NCBI GenBank assembly: GCA_009885795.1
Contig: VFKA01000035.1
Coordinates: 62,001-126,000, forward strand
Direction of reading: 5' to 3'
DNA length: 64,000 bases
DNA from: Rhodospirillales bacterium
GTDB lineage: Bacteria > Pseudomonadota > Alphaproteobacteria > Dongiales > Dongiaceae
Part shown: positions 37,683-44,967 of the stretch, in pieces
Position numbering within the stretch: the stretch's first letter is position 1
Layout: the number at the start of each line of letters is the position of its first letter
The notes under the pieces: model-generated
What the model saw: only the letters and a program-made list of their open reading frames with translations
Told to the model about the DNA's origin: nothing
The model's database searches: none
Translations under genes and position numbers: made by a program

Positions 37683-38061
37683 CGCGCCCGGCCGGCTCGC
37701 GGTTGAGACCCTGGGCCGCGAGCGCGTCGACATAGGTCCGCCACAACTCCCCCTGCCGTTCCCCCAACTCATAGAGATAGCGCCAGGAATAGATACCGGT
37801 GTCATGCAAATCGTCGAAGCGGATGCGGATGGCATAATTGCCCACCGGCTCGACCTCCAGGATGCCGACATGGGCGCGCCCCGAGACCAGGCGCTTCTGC
37901 TCGGGCCCGTGGCCTTGCACCTCGGCCGAGGGGCTTTCGACGCGCAGGTATTCGGCCGGGTAGCGGAAGGTCGCGCCGTCGTCGAAATCGATCTCCAGCG
38001 CCTTCTCCGCCGATTTCAGCCGGATCTCGAGCGGCCAGCGCGACGGCGCGGGTGCCGGCAT
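37675..38061 (-). CDS. DUF971 / gamma-butyrobetaine hydroxylase-like N-terminal domain protein
   Basis: A 128-residue protein matching the small domain that precedes the catalytic domain in gamma-butyrobetaine dioxygenase but also occurs alone in bacteria. Features are PLEIRLKSAEKALEIDFDDG, FRYPAEYLRVESPSAE, and VEPVGNYAIRIRFDDLHDTGIYSWRYLYELG. Stand-alone forms are often near Fe-S or Mrp-type genes; the biochemical role is not firmly known. Here it directly precedes and overlaps a 2-OG dioxygenase gene. It follows the Trm112-type gene by 4 bp. Confidence 0.9.
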   Translation of the reverse strand: MPAPAPSRWPLEIRLKSAEKALEIDFDDGATFRYPAEYLRVESPSAEVQGHGPEQKRLVSGRAHVGILEVEPVGNYAIRIRFDDLHDTGIYSWRYLYELGERQGELWRTYVDALAAQGLNREPAGRDA

Positions 38062-38065
38062 TTCT

Positions 38066-38269
38066 TCAGCCGGTGCCGCGCGGCTGATCGAGCGGCCGCG
38101 CCTCGTCGGACAGCATGATCGGGATGCCGTCGCGAATGGGATAGGCGAGGCCCGCCTGGCGGCTGATCAATTCCTGCGCGCCGGAATCGTATTCGAGCGG
38201 CCCCTTGGTCACCGGGCAGACCAGGATTTCGAGCAGCTTGGGGTCGAGACGGGTCGTGGGGTCGGCCAT
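38066..38269 (-). CDS. Trm112 family protein (YcaR/UPF0434-like)
   Basis: A 67-residue zinc-ribbon-like protein. The sequence [27 protein letters not shown], then [19 protein letters not shown], is diagnostic of the family. In eukaryotes Trm112 activates methyltransferases; bacterial forms are small companions of unclear role. The ATG at 38269 gives the standard family length; earlier codons would add a non-conserved leader. It lies 7 bp after the Lon-N gene and 4 bp before the DUF971 gene. Confidence 0.93.
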   Translation of the reverse strand: MADPTTRLDPKLLEILVCPVTKGPLEYDSGAQELISRQAGLAYPIRDGIPIMLSDEARPLDQPRGTG

Positions 38270-38276
38270 GATCGCC

Positions 38277-38942
38277 TCAGTGCCTGACGGCGGAGGCATC
38301 GCCGGCGGCGACGCTCATTTCAATGAGCGCGGTCACGATCCTGGCGCGCTCGGTCAGGTCGTCGGCAAGCAACAGGGCCTGCTTTTCCTCGGGCGTGAAC
38401 GGACACAGCATGGCGAGTGCCGTCACCAGCCTTTCGTCGTCGGTCTTCTTGAGATTGTCCCAATCGACCGACAATCCGAAATGCGCCACGTAATCCTTCA
38501 AGGCGTTGACCAGCCGCGGGCGCTCGATGGCGCCGTCACCCGGCCCCGCCATGTCGCGCTCGAACGGCACGAAGTCGGTCGCGACCCGCCGATAGCCGCG
38601 GCCCGGCGGCAACTCGCGCGCCACGTTGAAGCGGCAAAGGCCGGCGAGCGCCACGAGATAGCGCCCGTCATCGGTCTCGGCGAAGGAGACGATGCGCCCG
38701 GCGCACCCGGTCGGGTAAAGCGCGGGCACGGCGCCGGGCTCGAGGCTCTCGCCCGGCTTGGGCTGGATCATGCCGATGAGCCGGTTGGCGGCAAGCGCGT
38801 CCTCGAACATGGCGAGATAGCGCGGCTCGAAGATGTTGAGCGGCATCCGCCCGCGCGGCAGTAGCAGCGCGCCCGGCAGCGGAAACACCGGCAGGCTCGC
38901 CGGCAAGTCGTGGAAGCGCGATTCGAACGGCGCCGCCCTCAT
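38277..38942 (-). CDS. LON peptidase substrate-binding (Lon N-terminal) domain protein
   Basis: A 221-residue protein with only the Lon N-domain, no ATPase or protease. Features are [35 protein letters not shown] and the [27 protein letters not shown] core. Stand-alone Lon-N proteins are common in alphaproteobacteria next to thioredoxin-TPR genes, as here. Their client-binding role is presumed. The ATG at 38942 overlaps the thioredoxin stop by 4 bp. Confidence 0.93.
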   Translation of the reverse strand: MRAAPFESRFHDLPASLPVFPLPGALLLPRGRMPLNIFEPRYLAMFEDALAANRLIGMIQPKPGESLEPGAVPALYPTGCAGRIVSFAETDDGRYLVALAGLCRFNVARELPPGRGYRRVATDFVPFERDMAGPGDGAIERPRLVNALKDYVAHFGLSVDWDNLKKTDDERLVTALAMLCPFTPEEKQALLLADDLTERARIVTALIEMSVAAGDASAVRH

Positions 38943-39880
38943 GCAAAGAGCACCGACGACAGCCGGCGCCGCCCCGACAGCGTCAGCGGATCCGCCGGGC
39001 CCAGGGCTTCGAACAGCTTCACCAGTCGCTTGCGCGCCGCTTCCTCGTCCCACTGGCGCGCCCGGCGCACGAGCTCGAGCAGTTCATCGACCGCGGCCTC
39101 GCGCTCGCCCTTGGCATAGAGCGCCAGCGCCAGGTCGTAGCGGGCCCGATGGTCGCCGGCATCGCGCGCGAGGCGTTCGCGAAGCTCCGGAATGGCGCCG
39201 GCCGCGCCCGCGCCCTGTTCGGCTAGCTCGACCGCCGCGCGCGCCGCGACGATGGCCGGATGCTTCGCGCCGTCCGCCGGCGCCTTGGCCAGCGTCGCCT
39301 TGGCCTGTTCGACATCGCCGGCGGCGGCGTAACACCGCGCCAGACCGCCGATGGCGGCGGCGTTCTGCGGCTCGTGCGCCAGGATCTGCCCGTAGATGGC
39401 GCTCGCCGTTCCGTGGTCGCCGGCCGCGAAGGCCTGATCGGCCTGCTCCAAGGCCTGCTCGATGGGCGAGGGTTCCGCCTGCCCGCCGGCCGTTTTCAGC
39501 AGGCGGTCGACGAACGCCTTGATCTGGCTTTCCGGCAGCGCGCCGACGAAGCCGTCGACCGGGCGGCCCTTGTGAAAGGCATAGACCGCCGGGATCGACT
39601 GGATGCGCATCTGCGCCGCCAGTTCCTGGTTTTGGTCTATATCGATCTTCACCAGCCGCACCGCGCCCTTGGCCTCGCGCACGGATTTTTCGATCGCCGG
39701 CCCCAGCTGTTTGCACGGACCGCACCAGGGCGCCCAGAAATCGACGATCACCGGCACCAGGTTCGAGGCTTCGATGACATCGGCCAGGAAGCTGTCGGTG
39801 GTACCGTCCTTAATGAGGGCGCCGGGCAAAGGCGCGCCACCGGGCGGTCCAGGGGGCGGTGTCTTCAGCAACTGCTCCAT
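38939..39880 (-). CDS. Thioredoxin-TPR co-chaperone (YbbN/CnoX-like)
   Basis: A 313-residue protein. The N-terminal thioredoxin domain has an intact WCGPC active site (W52-C56) in VIVDFWAPWCGPCKQLGP. The C-terminal half is TPR-like (ALEQADQAFAAGDHGTASAIYGQILAHEP and following repeats). E. coli CnoX (YbbN) has an inactive SxxC site, but many alphaproteobacterial members keep both Cys. It is likely a holdase/redox chaperone of the cytoplasm. It heads the Lon-N / Trm112 / DUF971 / PhyH run. Confidence 0.93.
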   Translation of the reverse strand: MEQLLKTPPPGPPGGAPLPGALIKDGTTDSFLADVIEASNLVPVIVDFWAPWCGPCKQLGPAIEKSVREAKGAVRLVKIDIDQNQELAAQMRIQSIPAVYAFHKGRPVDGFVGALPESQIKAFVDRLLKTAGGQAEPSPIEQALEQADQAFAAGDHGTASAIYGQILAHEPQNAAAIGGLARCYAAAGDVEQAKATLAKAPADGAKHPAIVAARAAVELAEQGAGAAGAIPELRERLARDAGDHRARYDLALALYAKGEREAAVDELLELVRRARQWDEEAARKRLVKLFEALGPADPLTLSGRRRLSSVLFA

Positions 39881-39964
39881 CGCGATACCTTCCGGTCGAG
39901 GGACATTTCCAAGGACAATAGATGGCGTGTCGGCGCTGTCCTGGCAACCCCGGATGGGTGGGGA

Positions 39965-40477
39965 CTAAGGCGCCGCGACGAGGCCGAGGTCCAGAATCTC
40001 CGCCTGGTGCCCGCAGGCGGCGATGAATTTCAACAGGTCGGCGGGCGTTATCGCCGTGGTCCGGTCGTTGGTCAGCGGATGACAATTGACCAGGCTATGC
40101 TCGATGAGCGCCTTGTCGATGACGACCCGGACCTTGCGCTCGACATCGTTAACCAACCCGAACGGCGTCACCGCGCCGGGGATGACGCCCAAATGGGCCA
40201 TCAGCCGCTCCGGGCTGCCGAACGACACCCGGCCGGCGCCGATGCGCTCGCCCAGGGCCTTCAGGTCGATGCGCCGGTCCTCCTCGGCCACGACCAGCCA
40301 CATCACGCCCTTCTTGTTGCGCAGGAACAGGTTTTTGATATGGGCGCCGGGCAGCGTGCCGCGCAGCGCCTTCGACTCCTCCACCGTGAACACCGGCCGA
40401 TGGCTCACGGTCCTGGCGGCGATACCCAATTCATCGAGGCGCTTCAGCAGGGCGTCGGGCGTCAGGGGCGCGGTCAT
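39965..40477 (-). CDS. Prolyl-tRNA editing deacylase-like protein (YbaK/ProX/PrdX family)
   Basis: A 170-residue trans-editing domain protein. The family motif is HIKNLFLRNKKGVMWLVV, containing the catalytic-type Lys (K52), and SFGSPERLMAHLGVIPGAVTPFGL is the substrate-pocket segment. These enzymes hydrolyse Ala- or Cys-mischarged tRNA-Pro. It is a single gene between the thioredoxin gene and the tRNA-Gly on the opposite strand. Confidence 0.93.
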   Translation of the reverse strand: MTAPLTPDALLKRLDELGIAARTVSHRPVFTVEESKALRGTLPGAHIKNLFLRNKKGVMWLVVAEEDRRIDLKALGERIGAGRVSFGSPERLMAHLGVIPGAVTPFGLVNDVERKVRVVIDKALIEHSLVNCHPLTNDRTTAITPADLLKFIAACGHQAEILDLGLVAAP

Positions 40478-40605
40478 GGCGACGAGAGATAGCGGCCGGG
40501 CGGGTATTTCTCAAGCCGGTCCCGTCATTTTGCGGCCTTGCAAAGGCGCGGACGGGCACTATGATCCCCGCCGGACCCGCCGGGCGGCTTGAAGCCCGGC
40601 CGCGC

Positions 40606-40680
40606 GCGGGCGTAGCTCAGGGGTAGAGCACAACCTTGCCAAGGTTGGGGTCGAGGGTTCGAATCCCTTCGCCCGCTCCA
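40606..40680 (+). tRNA. tRNA-Gly (GCC)
   Basis: A 75-nt tRNA with an encoded CCA end. The acceptor arms are GCGGGCG (40606-40612) and CGCCCGC (40670-40676), the D-arm is GCTCAGGGGTAGAGC, and the anticodon stem AACCT..AGGTT encloses anticodon GCC (40638-40640). The T-arm is GAGGG TTCGAAT CCCTT. The last 11 bases recur at 41449-41459, beyond the adjacent toxin-antitoxin pair, as expected if a mobile unit used this tRNA end as attachment site. Confidence 0.97.
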
Positions 40681-40818
40681 TTTTTCAGAAGAAACACGAG
40701 AGAGTGTTCGCGTGGACGCATCGCGGCGCGTCCAGGGGGCCGGTCATGTGGCGCGCGCTTGCAATTCCAATTCAATAGGATTATATCTCATGGAACACTT
40801 TTTTGTCGGGAGGCTCCC

Positions 40819-41097
40819 ATGCGCTCCACGCGGCAACTCAGTATCACGCTGCCCCACGAAATGGCGGAAATGGTGCGTACAAAAGTTGAGTCGGGAGAGT
40901 ACGCGAGCGAAAGCGAAGTCATCCGCGACGGCCTGCGTATCTTGCGCTCTCGGGATCGGGCCCTCGAGCATTGGCTTCGCGAGCAGGTCGCCCCAGGCTA
41001 CGATGCCATGAAGGCCGATCCCTCCCGCGCGGTGTCCGCCCCGGACGTGCGCGCAACCCTTGCGGCCGAGCACAAGAGGGCAAAGAAAGCCCGCTGA
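40819..41097 (+). CDS. parD: ParD-family antitoxin (ribbon-helix-helix)
   Basis: A 92-residue type II antitoxin. The N-terminal RHH DNA-binding segment is STRQLSITLPHEMAEMVRTKV, followed by YASESEVIRDGLRILRSRD, the ParD signature, and a C-terminal tail that wraps the toxin. The ATG at 40819 has a GGGAGG ribosome site at 40808-40813. It precedes the ParE toxin gene by 2 bp and represses its own promoter in known systems. It lies 139 bp downstream of the tRNA-Gly. Confidence 0.93.
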   Translation: MRSTRQLSITLPHEMAEMVRTKVESGEYASESEVIRDGLRILRSRDRALEHWLREQVAPGYDAMKADPSRAVSAPDVRATLAAEHKRAKKAR

Positions 41098-41099
41098 GG

Positions 41100-41414
41100 A
41101 TGGCCTACCGCGTTGTCTTCGCGCCCGAGGCCCGCGCGCAGCTTGTGTCGATCTACAGCTACGTGGCGAGGCAGGCGGGGCTGGATACGGCATTCGCCTG
41201 GACGGAGTCGATCATCGATCATTGCGAGAGCTTCACGACATTTCCCCACCGGAGAACGCCGCGCGACGATCTGCGTCCCGGCCTGCGCACCATTGGATTC
41301 CGCAAACGCGTGACGATCGCCTTCGATGTGGATGGCGACACGATCACGATCATCGGTGTCTTCTACGGCGGTCGGGATTTCGAGTTCGCCTTGAGCGCCG
41401 ATACCGAGCAATGA
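41100..41414 (+). CDS. parE: ParE/RelE-family toxin
   Basis: A 104-residue type II toxin of the ParE/RelE fold: YRVVFAPEARAQLVSIYSYVARQAG, then FTTFPHRRTPRDDLRPGLRTIGFRKRVTIAFDV and IIGVFYGGRDFE. The C-terminal GVFYGGRD motif is typical of ParE toxins, which poison DNA gyrase in characterised cases. Its ATG lies 2 bp after the ParD stop, forming a standard antitoxin-first operon. Confidence 0.93.
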   Translation: MAYRVVFAPEARAQLVSIYSYVARQAGLDTAFAWTESIIDHCESFTTFPHRRTPRDDLRPGLRTIGFRKRVTIAFDVDGDTITIIGVFYGGRDFEFALSADTEQ

Positions 41415-41419
41415 CGCTC

Positions 41420-41445
41420 TGAACTGGCAAATATCTCAGGCATCG
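41420..41445. repeat. Possible IS481-type terminal remnant
   Basis: GAACTGGCAAATATCTCAGG here resembles GAACTGTCACCTATATCTCA at 42321-42340, which lies at the left end of an IS481-family fragment. The match is about 17 of 21 aligned positions, same orientation. It may be a scar of a second, lost insertion sequence directly after the toxin gene. Confidence 0.35.
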
Positions 41446-41448
41446 GCC

Positions 41449-41459
41449 CGCCCGCTCCA
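41449..41459 (+). repeat. Duplicate of the tRNA-Gly 3' end (att-like)
   Basis: CGCCCGCTCCA here is identical to the last 11 bases of the tRNA-Gly at 40670-40680. The two copies bracket the ParDE module (769 bp between them). This is the pattern left by tRNA-targeted integration, although 11 bp of GC-rich sequence could arise by chance. Confidence 0.45.
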
Positions 41460-41482
41460 ATTGTTTCAATGACTGTTGCGGC

Positions 41483-41535
41483 ACCGGCGCCCGGCGCTAT
41501 CCTGGCGCCATGCGGATACTCTTCTACGCGTCCAA
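41483..41535 (+). pseudogene. 53-bp 5' remnant of a glycosyltransferase gene (direct repeat, left copy)
   Basis: Matches 49995-50047 at 49 of 53 positions. It includes the upstream ACCGGCGCCCGGCGCTATCC block and the start ATGCGGATACTCTTCTACGC (MRILFYAS), i.e. the upstream region and first ~9 codons of the glycosyltransferase at 50022. The coding sequence is cut off here and replaced by the brnA 3' flank. The two copies bracket the BrnTA pair, the IS481 fragment and the amide-catabolism operon. Confidence 0.8.
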
Positions 41536-41538
41536 ACG

Positions 41539-41814
41539 TCAGCCCCGCACTTTCAGTTTCGCGACTTTGCGCAGTGTCTCATTGATCCGCGACTGCCAGC
41601 CCGGACCTGCCTTCCGGTAATGTGCCACCACATCGGGGTCGAGGCGCAGGCTGACGGCCTTTTTTGGCGACACCGATTTCGGCCGACCGCGCCGAACGAG
41701 TTTGTCGCCCTCGTAGTAGTCGGCGGTATCGAACCACTCGTCGGTTAACTCAGGCGCGTCATTCGGATCGACCCATTCGCGCTTGGTAGCGGTCTTCTTC
41801 TTGCCCACGTCCAT
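41539..41814 (-). CDS. brnA: BrnA-family antitoxin
   Basis: A 91-residue antitoxin. The conserved core is DPNDAPELTDEWFDTADYYEGDKLVRRGRPK, then KKAVSLRLDPDVVAHYRKAGPGWQSRINETLRKVA, which is the BrnA ribbon-helix-helix C-terminal domain. It overlaps the 3' end of brnT, as is usual for toxin-first BrnTA operons. It appears intact while its toxin gene carries an early stop. In known systems BrnA neutralises BrnT and autoregulates. Confidence 0.92.
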   Translation of the reverse strand: MDVGKKKTATKREWVDPNDAPELTDEWFDTADYYEGDKLVRRGRPKSVSPKKAVSLRLDPDVVAHYRKAGPGWQSRINETLRKVAKLKVRG

Positions 41815-42040
41815 GCCTCATCGAAATAACGCGCTCTACGCCGTCACGCGGCGTCCAGGCGATGACAACAAATCGCCCATCAAGATAACCCGCCGTGACG
41901 TACCTCGGCTCACCGTGGTCGCGGCGGTCATCGAGACGGGTGTAGTGTTTGCCGACAAACACTTTTTCCGCATCGGCAAAATCCAAACCGCGCTCTTCGA
42001 GGGTCCGGCGCCGCTTCGCTTCGTCTCAGGCGATTGCCAT
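41759..42040 (-). pseudogene. brnT: BrnT-family toxin with early nonsense codon
   Basis: The BrnT ribonuclease-toxin sequence is recognisable throughout: MAIA-stop-DEAKRRRTLEERGLD, then FADAEKVFVGKHY and FVVIAWTPRDGVERVISMRHGRGQEE. BrnT proteins begin with a short strand followed by WDxxK; here the Trp codon position is TGA (42026-42028 on +), one base from TGG. ATG is at 42038-42040. Translation could restart at a TTG at 41986, giving a 75-residue protein lacking the first strand. It is probably inactive, or a sequencing error. The brnA gene overlaps its 3' end by 56 bp. Confidence 0.8.
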
Positions 42041-42265
42041 TTAATGTATATACGAAAAGTCGAAAATCAAGCGGCAATCATCCGGGCGCCGCGAGCGGCC
42101 GCTCAGGGCTTCCAGCCCATGGTCCTTGTAACGGTCGAAAATCTTGTATCCGGTCTTGCGCGATATGCCGAACTCGCGGCACAGCGGGCTCATCGGCCCG
42201 CCCTCCAAAAGGCGGGCCACAAAGCACACGCGCTCGTCCATCACCGAACTCTCTTTCCACGGCAT
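42041..42265 (-). pseudogene. IS481-family transposase, N-terminal fragment
   Basis: The ~65 residues MPWKESSVMDERVCFVARLL to YKIFDRYKDHGLEALSGRSRRP match the helix-turn-helix N-terminus of IS481-family transposases (usually ~300+ residues). After that the match stops and the frame ends within AT-rich sequence preceding brnT. The DDE catalytic domain is absent, so this is a dead fragment. Its upstream flank (42266-42342) keeps the left end of the element. Confidence 0.85.
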
Positions 42266-42342
42266 CGCCACCTCCCGCAGGCAGTCGCAGGCGAAAAGTG
42301 TTACCCATGTGTCCGGTACGAACTGTCACCTATATCTCAGGC
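42041..42342 (-). mobile_element. Truncated IS481-family insertion sequence
   Basis: The remnant comprises the transposase N-terminus and its left terminal region, with GTGTTACCCATGTGTCCGG and CTGTCACCTATATCTCAGG on the + strand, the sort of TGTNACC repeats found at IS481 ends. The right part of the element is missing. It sits between brnT and the permease gene at the 3' end of the amide operon. Confidence 0.7.
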
Positions 42343-42363
42343 TGGGCATCGACTGCCTGGAAA

Positions 42364-43371
42364 TCACCCGGTCTCTTGGCCCTCGCCTTTCGGCGCGCGC
42401 TTGAACCGCGGCAACAGCGTATCCTCGATCGTGCCGGCGATGCCCTTGGGCAACAGCATGACGAACAGCACCATCACGGCGCCGATGCCGAGGTTGCGGT
42501 ACTCGACGAACTCCTTGAACGCTTCGTCGGCGATCATCAGGGTGGCCGCGCCGGCAAGCGGACCCCAGACCCGGCCGACGCCGCCGACGATCACCATCGA
42601 TAAAAGGAACAAACTCAGGGACAGGTAGAGCGTGTTCGCCCCCATGACCTTGAAATGGCCGGCGTAGAAGCCGCCGGCAAGTCCCGTGAAGAAGGCCGAA
42701 ACAGCGAATACCAGCAGTTGATACTTGAACCGGCTGATGCCGCGCGAGCGCGCATAGACCTGGTTGTCGCGCAGCGCCCGGAACGCCATGCCCAAGGGGC
42801 TGCGGATGATGATGAAAGAGGCGAGCGTCGCCAACGCGAGAATGGCGGCGCCCAGATAATAGTTGCCGAGGATCCACTGCGCCCCGAGGATCTCGCGGAA
42901 CCCGAAATCGCCATACTTGGTGAGGCCCCTCGTGCCGCCGGTTAGATTGCGGCAGGTGACGCCGTCCATGTAGAAGCATTCGGTATCGGTGATGATCAGC
43001 AGATACATCACTTGCGAGATCGCCAGCGTCAGCAGCGCCACATAGGCGCCGCGCAGGCGCAGGCAGGCGACTCCGATCAGCAGGCTGAACGCCACCGCGG
43101 CCAAACCGCCGACCGGCAAGGCGAACCACAGCGGCCAGCCGAAATAGAGGCCGATCATGCCGGTGACGTAACCGCCGAAGGCGAACAGCGCGGTCTGCGC
43201 CAACGAAAAGATGCCGGCAACGCCAAGCACCAGATTCCACTGAGTCACGATCGTCGCCCAAATGAAGAACAACGTCAGCTGGCCGATGATGTAGCGCGAC
43301 GGATCCAGCGCCGGAACCGCCAGCAAGGCGGCCAGCAGGGCCAGTCCGACGACAATGTCGCGCCGGCTCAT
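42364..43371 (-). CDS. livM: Branched-chain amino acid/amide ABC permease, LivM type
   Basis: A 335-residue inner-membrane permease of the LivM/UrtC family: about 9-10 helices, the LLTLAISQVMYLLI segment, the RSPLGMAFRALRDNQVYARSRGI coupling loop and GGVGRVWGPLAGAATL near the C-terminus. It pairs with the LivH-type gene just upstream, whose stop overlaps this ATG by 4 bp. It is the last gene of the operon with the DMF-amidohydrolase. An amide or related small solute, rather than branched-chain amino acids, is the inferred substrate. Confidence 0.92.
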   Translation of the reverse strand: MSRRDIVVGLALLAALLAVPALDPSRYIIGQLTLFFIWATIVTQWNLVLGVAGIFSLAQTALFAFGGYVTGMIGLYFGWPLWFALPVGGLAAVAFSLLIGVACLRLRGAYVALLTLAISQVMYLLIITDTECFYMDGVTCRNLTGGTRGLTKYGDFGFREILGAQWILGNYYLGAAILALATLASFIIIRSPLGMAFRALRDNQVYARSRGISRFKYQLLVFAVSAFFTGLAGGFYAGHFKVMGANTLYLSLSLFLLSMVIVGGVGRVWGPLAGAATLMIADEAFKEFVEYRNLGIGAVMVLFVMLLPKGIAGTIEDTLLPRFKRAPKGEGQETG

Positions 43372-44246
43372 TGGCGCTGCGCCTTGGGCTTCATGAACAC
43401 GCCGTCCGGACGCCAGATGAGGGCAATGATCACCAGCAGCAGCAGGGCCGGGAACCCGAAGCGCACGCCCAGCATGTACTGCACGCTTACCTCGAAGAGC
43501 GCGAGGATGAAAGCGGCGTAAAGAGCGCCCATCGTGTTGCCGAGGCCGGCGATGACGACGATGATGAACGCCTTCAACATGGGGTCGTAGCCCATGGTCG
43601 GCGCCAGCGTGGTGATCGAGCTGAGCATGACACCGGAAACCGCGGCCAGCATGCCGCCGATGGCCAGGACCTGGGCGAAGACCAAATTGACCGACACGCC
43701 CATCAATTCCGCGCCTTCGCGATTCTGCGCCGTCGCCCTGATGGCGCGCCCCATCCGCGTGTTGGTGATGACCCACGCGGTCGCCATCATCAAGGCGGCC
43801 GATCCGACGATGATGAACAGGTTCTGGTAAGGCATGTGGACGGCGCCGATGTAGAGGCCGCTTTTCAGCGCGAAGGGCTGGGTGAAGGGATAGGCGCCGA
43901 ACAGCTTGAGGATGACGTTCTCGAGGATGATGGCAAGGCCGAAGCTGGCGACGATGATATTGGTCTCGAAGGCGGGATCGGTCAGCATGAAGCGGACCAC
44001 CGCGGCATAGATCGCCAACCCGACAAGAAGCCCGACCGCCATGGCGCCCAGCAGACCGGCGAAGAGCGGCAGGCCCATCTGGGTAATGGCGGCAAAGGAG
44101 GCGTACCCGCCCAAGGTCAGCAGCGCCCCATGCGCCATGTTCAGCATGTTGAGCGAGCCCCACACCAGCGACAAGCCAATGGCGCTCAGCGCATACATGG
44201 CCCCTAGCGTCAGGCCGCTCAGCACGATCTGGGTGAAGGTGTCCAT
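43368..44246 (-). CDS. livH: Branched-chain amino acid/amide ABC permease, LivH type
   Basis: A 292-residue permease: IVLSGLTLGAMYALSAIGLSLVWGSLNMLNMAHGALLTLGGY at the N-terminus is diagnostic of LivH/UrtB, and RMGRAIRATAQNREGAELMGV is the ATPase-coupling loop. The ATG at 44246 follows the LivF-type stop by 4 bp; upstream codons overlap that gene. It forms the heterodimeric channel with the LivM-type protein. Confidence 0.94.
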   Translation of the reverse strand: MDTFTQIVLSGLTLGAMYALSAIGLSLVWGSLNMLNMAHGALLTLGGYASFAAITQMGLPLFAGLLGAMAVGLLVGLAIYAAVVRFMLTDPAFETNIIVASFGLAIILENVILKLFGAYPFTQPFALKSGLYIGAVHMPYQNLFIIVGSAALMMATAWVITNTRMGRAIRATAQNREGAELMGVSVNLVFAQVLAIGGMLAAVSGVMLSSITTLAPTMGYDPMLKAFIIVVIAGLGNTMGALYAAFILALFEVSVQYMLGVRFGFPALLLLVIIALIWRPDGVFMKPKAQRQ

Positions 44247-44250
44247 GACG

Positions 44251-44967
44251 CTAGCCGCCGAGATAAGTCGCCAGCAATTCCTGGCGTGACGCCAAATCCC
44301 GAGGCGCCCCTTGCCAGACCATCTGGCCGTTGTCGAGAAGATAGACCATGTCGGCCAGGTCGAGCACGCGCGTCGCATTTTCCTCGACCAGCAAGATGGT
44401 GCGACCGGATCGCTTCAGTCCGGCGATCGCGGCGTAAATCTGGTCGATCGCGATCGGCGCCAGCCCCAGCGACGGCTCGTCGATCAGTAGGATCCGCCCC
44501 ACCGACATCAGGCCCCGGCCGATCGCCAGCATGCGCCGTTCGCCACCCGAGAGCGTGCTCGCGATCTGGCGTCGCCGTTCGGCGAGAACCGGCAGCAGCA
44601 CGAAAATCTCTTCAAGCCGCTGCCTGCCATTCGCGAATGCCGCCGGCAGATACGCGCCCATCAGCAGATTGTCGCGCACGGTCATGTCGGGAAACAGCAT
44701 GTCGCCTTGCGGGATGTGCACGACGCCGGCGGCGACGATCTCGTTCGGTTTCAGCCGATGCAGCGGCGTGTCGCGCAAACGGATCGTGCCGCGGGTCGTC
44801 CTGACCAGGCCCGATACGCAGCGCAGCAGCGTGCTTTTGCCGTGGCCGTTCGGGCCGATGATGGTGACCAGCGCTCCCTCGGGCACGGCCAGGGAAAGGC
44901 CCTTCAGCACCTGGTTGCCCTGGTAGCCGGCGGACACGTCCTCAAGCGCTAGCAGCGGGTCCGGCAT
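44251..44967 (-). CDS. livF: ABC transporter ATP-binding protein, LivF type
   Basis: A 238-residue ATPase. Walker A is GPNGHGKST, the Q-loop is VVHIPQGDMLFPDMTVRDNLLMGAY, the signature TLSGGERRML, Walker B RILLIDEPSLGLAP and the H-loop region LLVEENATRVL (the LivF form with E-N in place of His). All motifs are intact for the family. The ATG at 44967 overlaps the LivG-type gene end by 26 bp. Confidence 0.94.
   Translation of the reverse strand: MPDPLLALEDVSAGYQGNQVLKGLSLAVPEGALVTIIGPNGHGKSTLLRCVSGLVRTTRGTIRLRDTPLHRLKPNEIVAAGVVHIPQGDMLFPDMTVRDNLLMGAYLPAAFANGRQRLEEIFVLLPVLAERRRQIASTLSGGERRMLAIGRGLMSVGRILLIDEPSLGLAPIAIDQIYAAIAGLKRSGRTILLVEENATRVLDLADMVYLLDNGQMVWQGAPRDLASRQELLATYLGG

Noticed and set aside
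42026-42028. Selenocysteine or programmed read-through at the brnT TGA
   Set aside because: No SECIS-like hairpin or precedent; family comparison points to Trp and a simple nonsense change.
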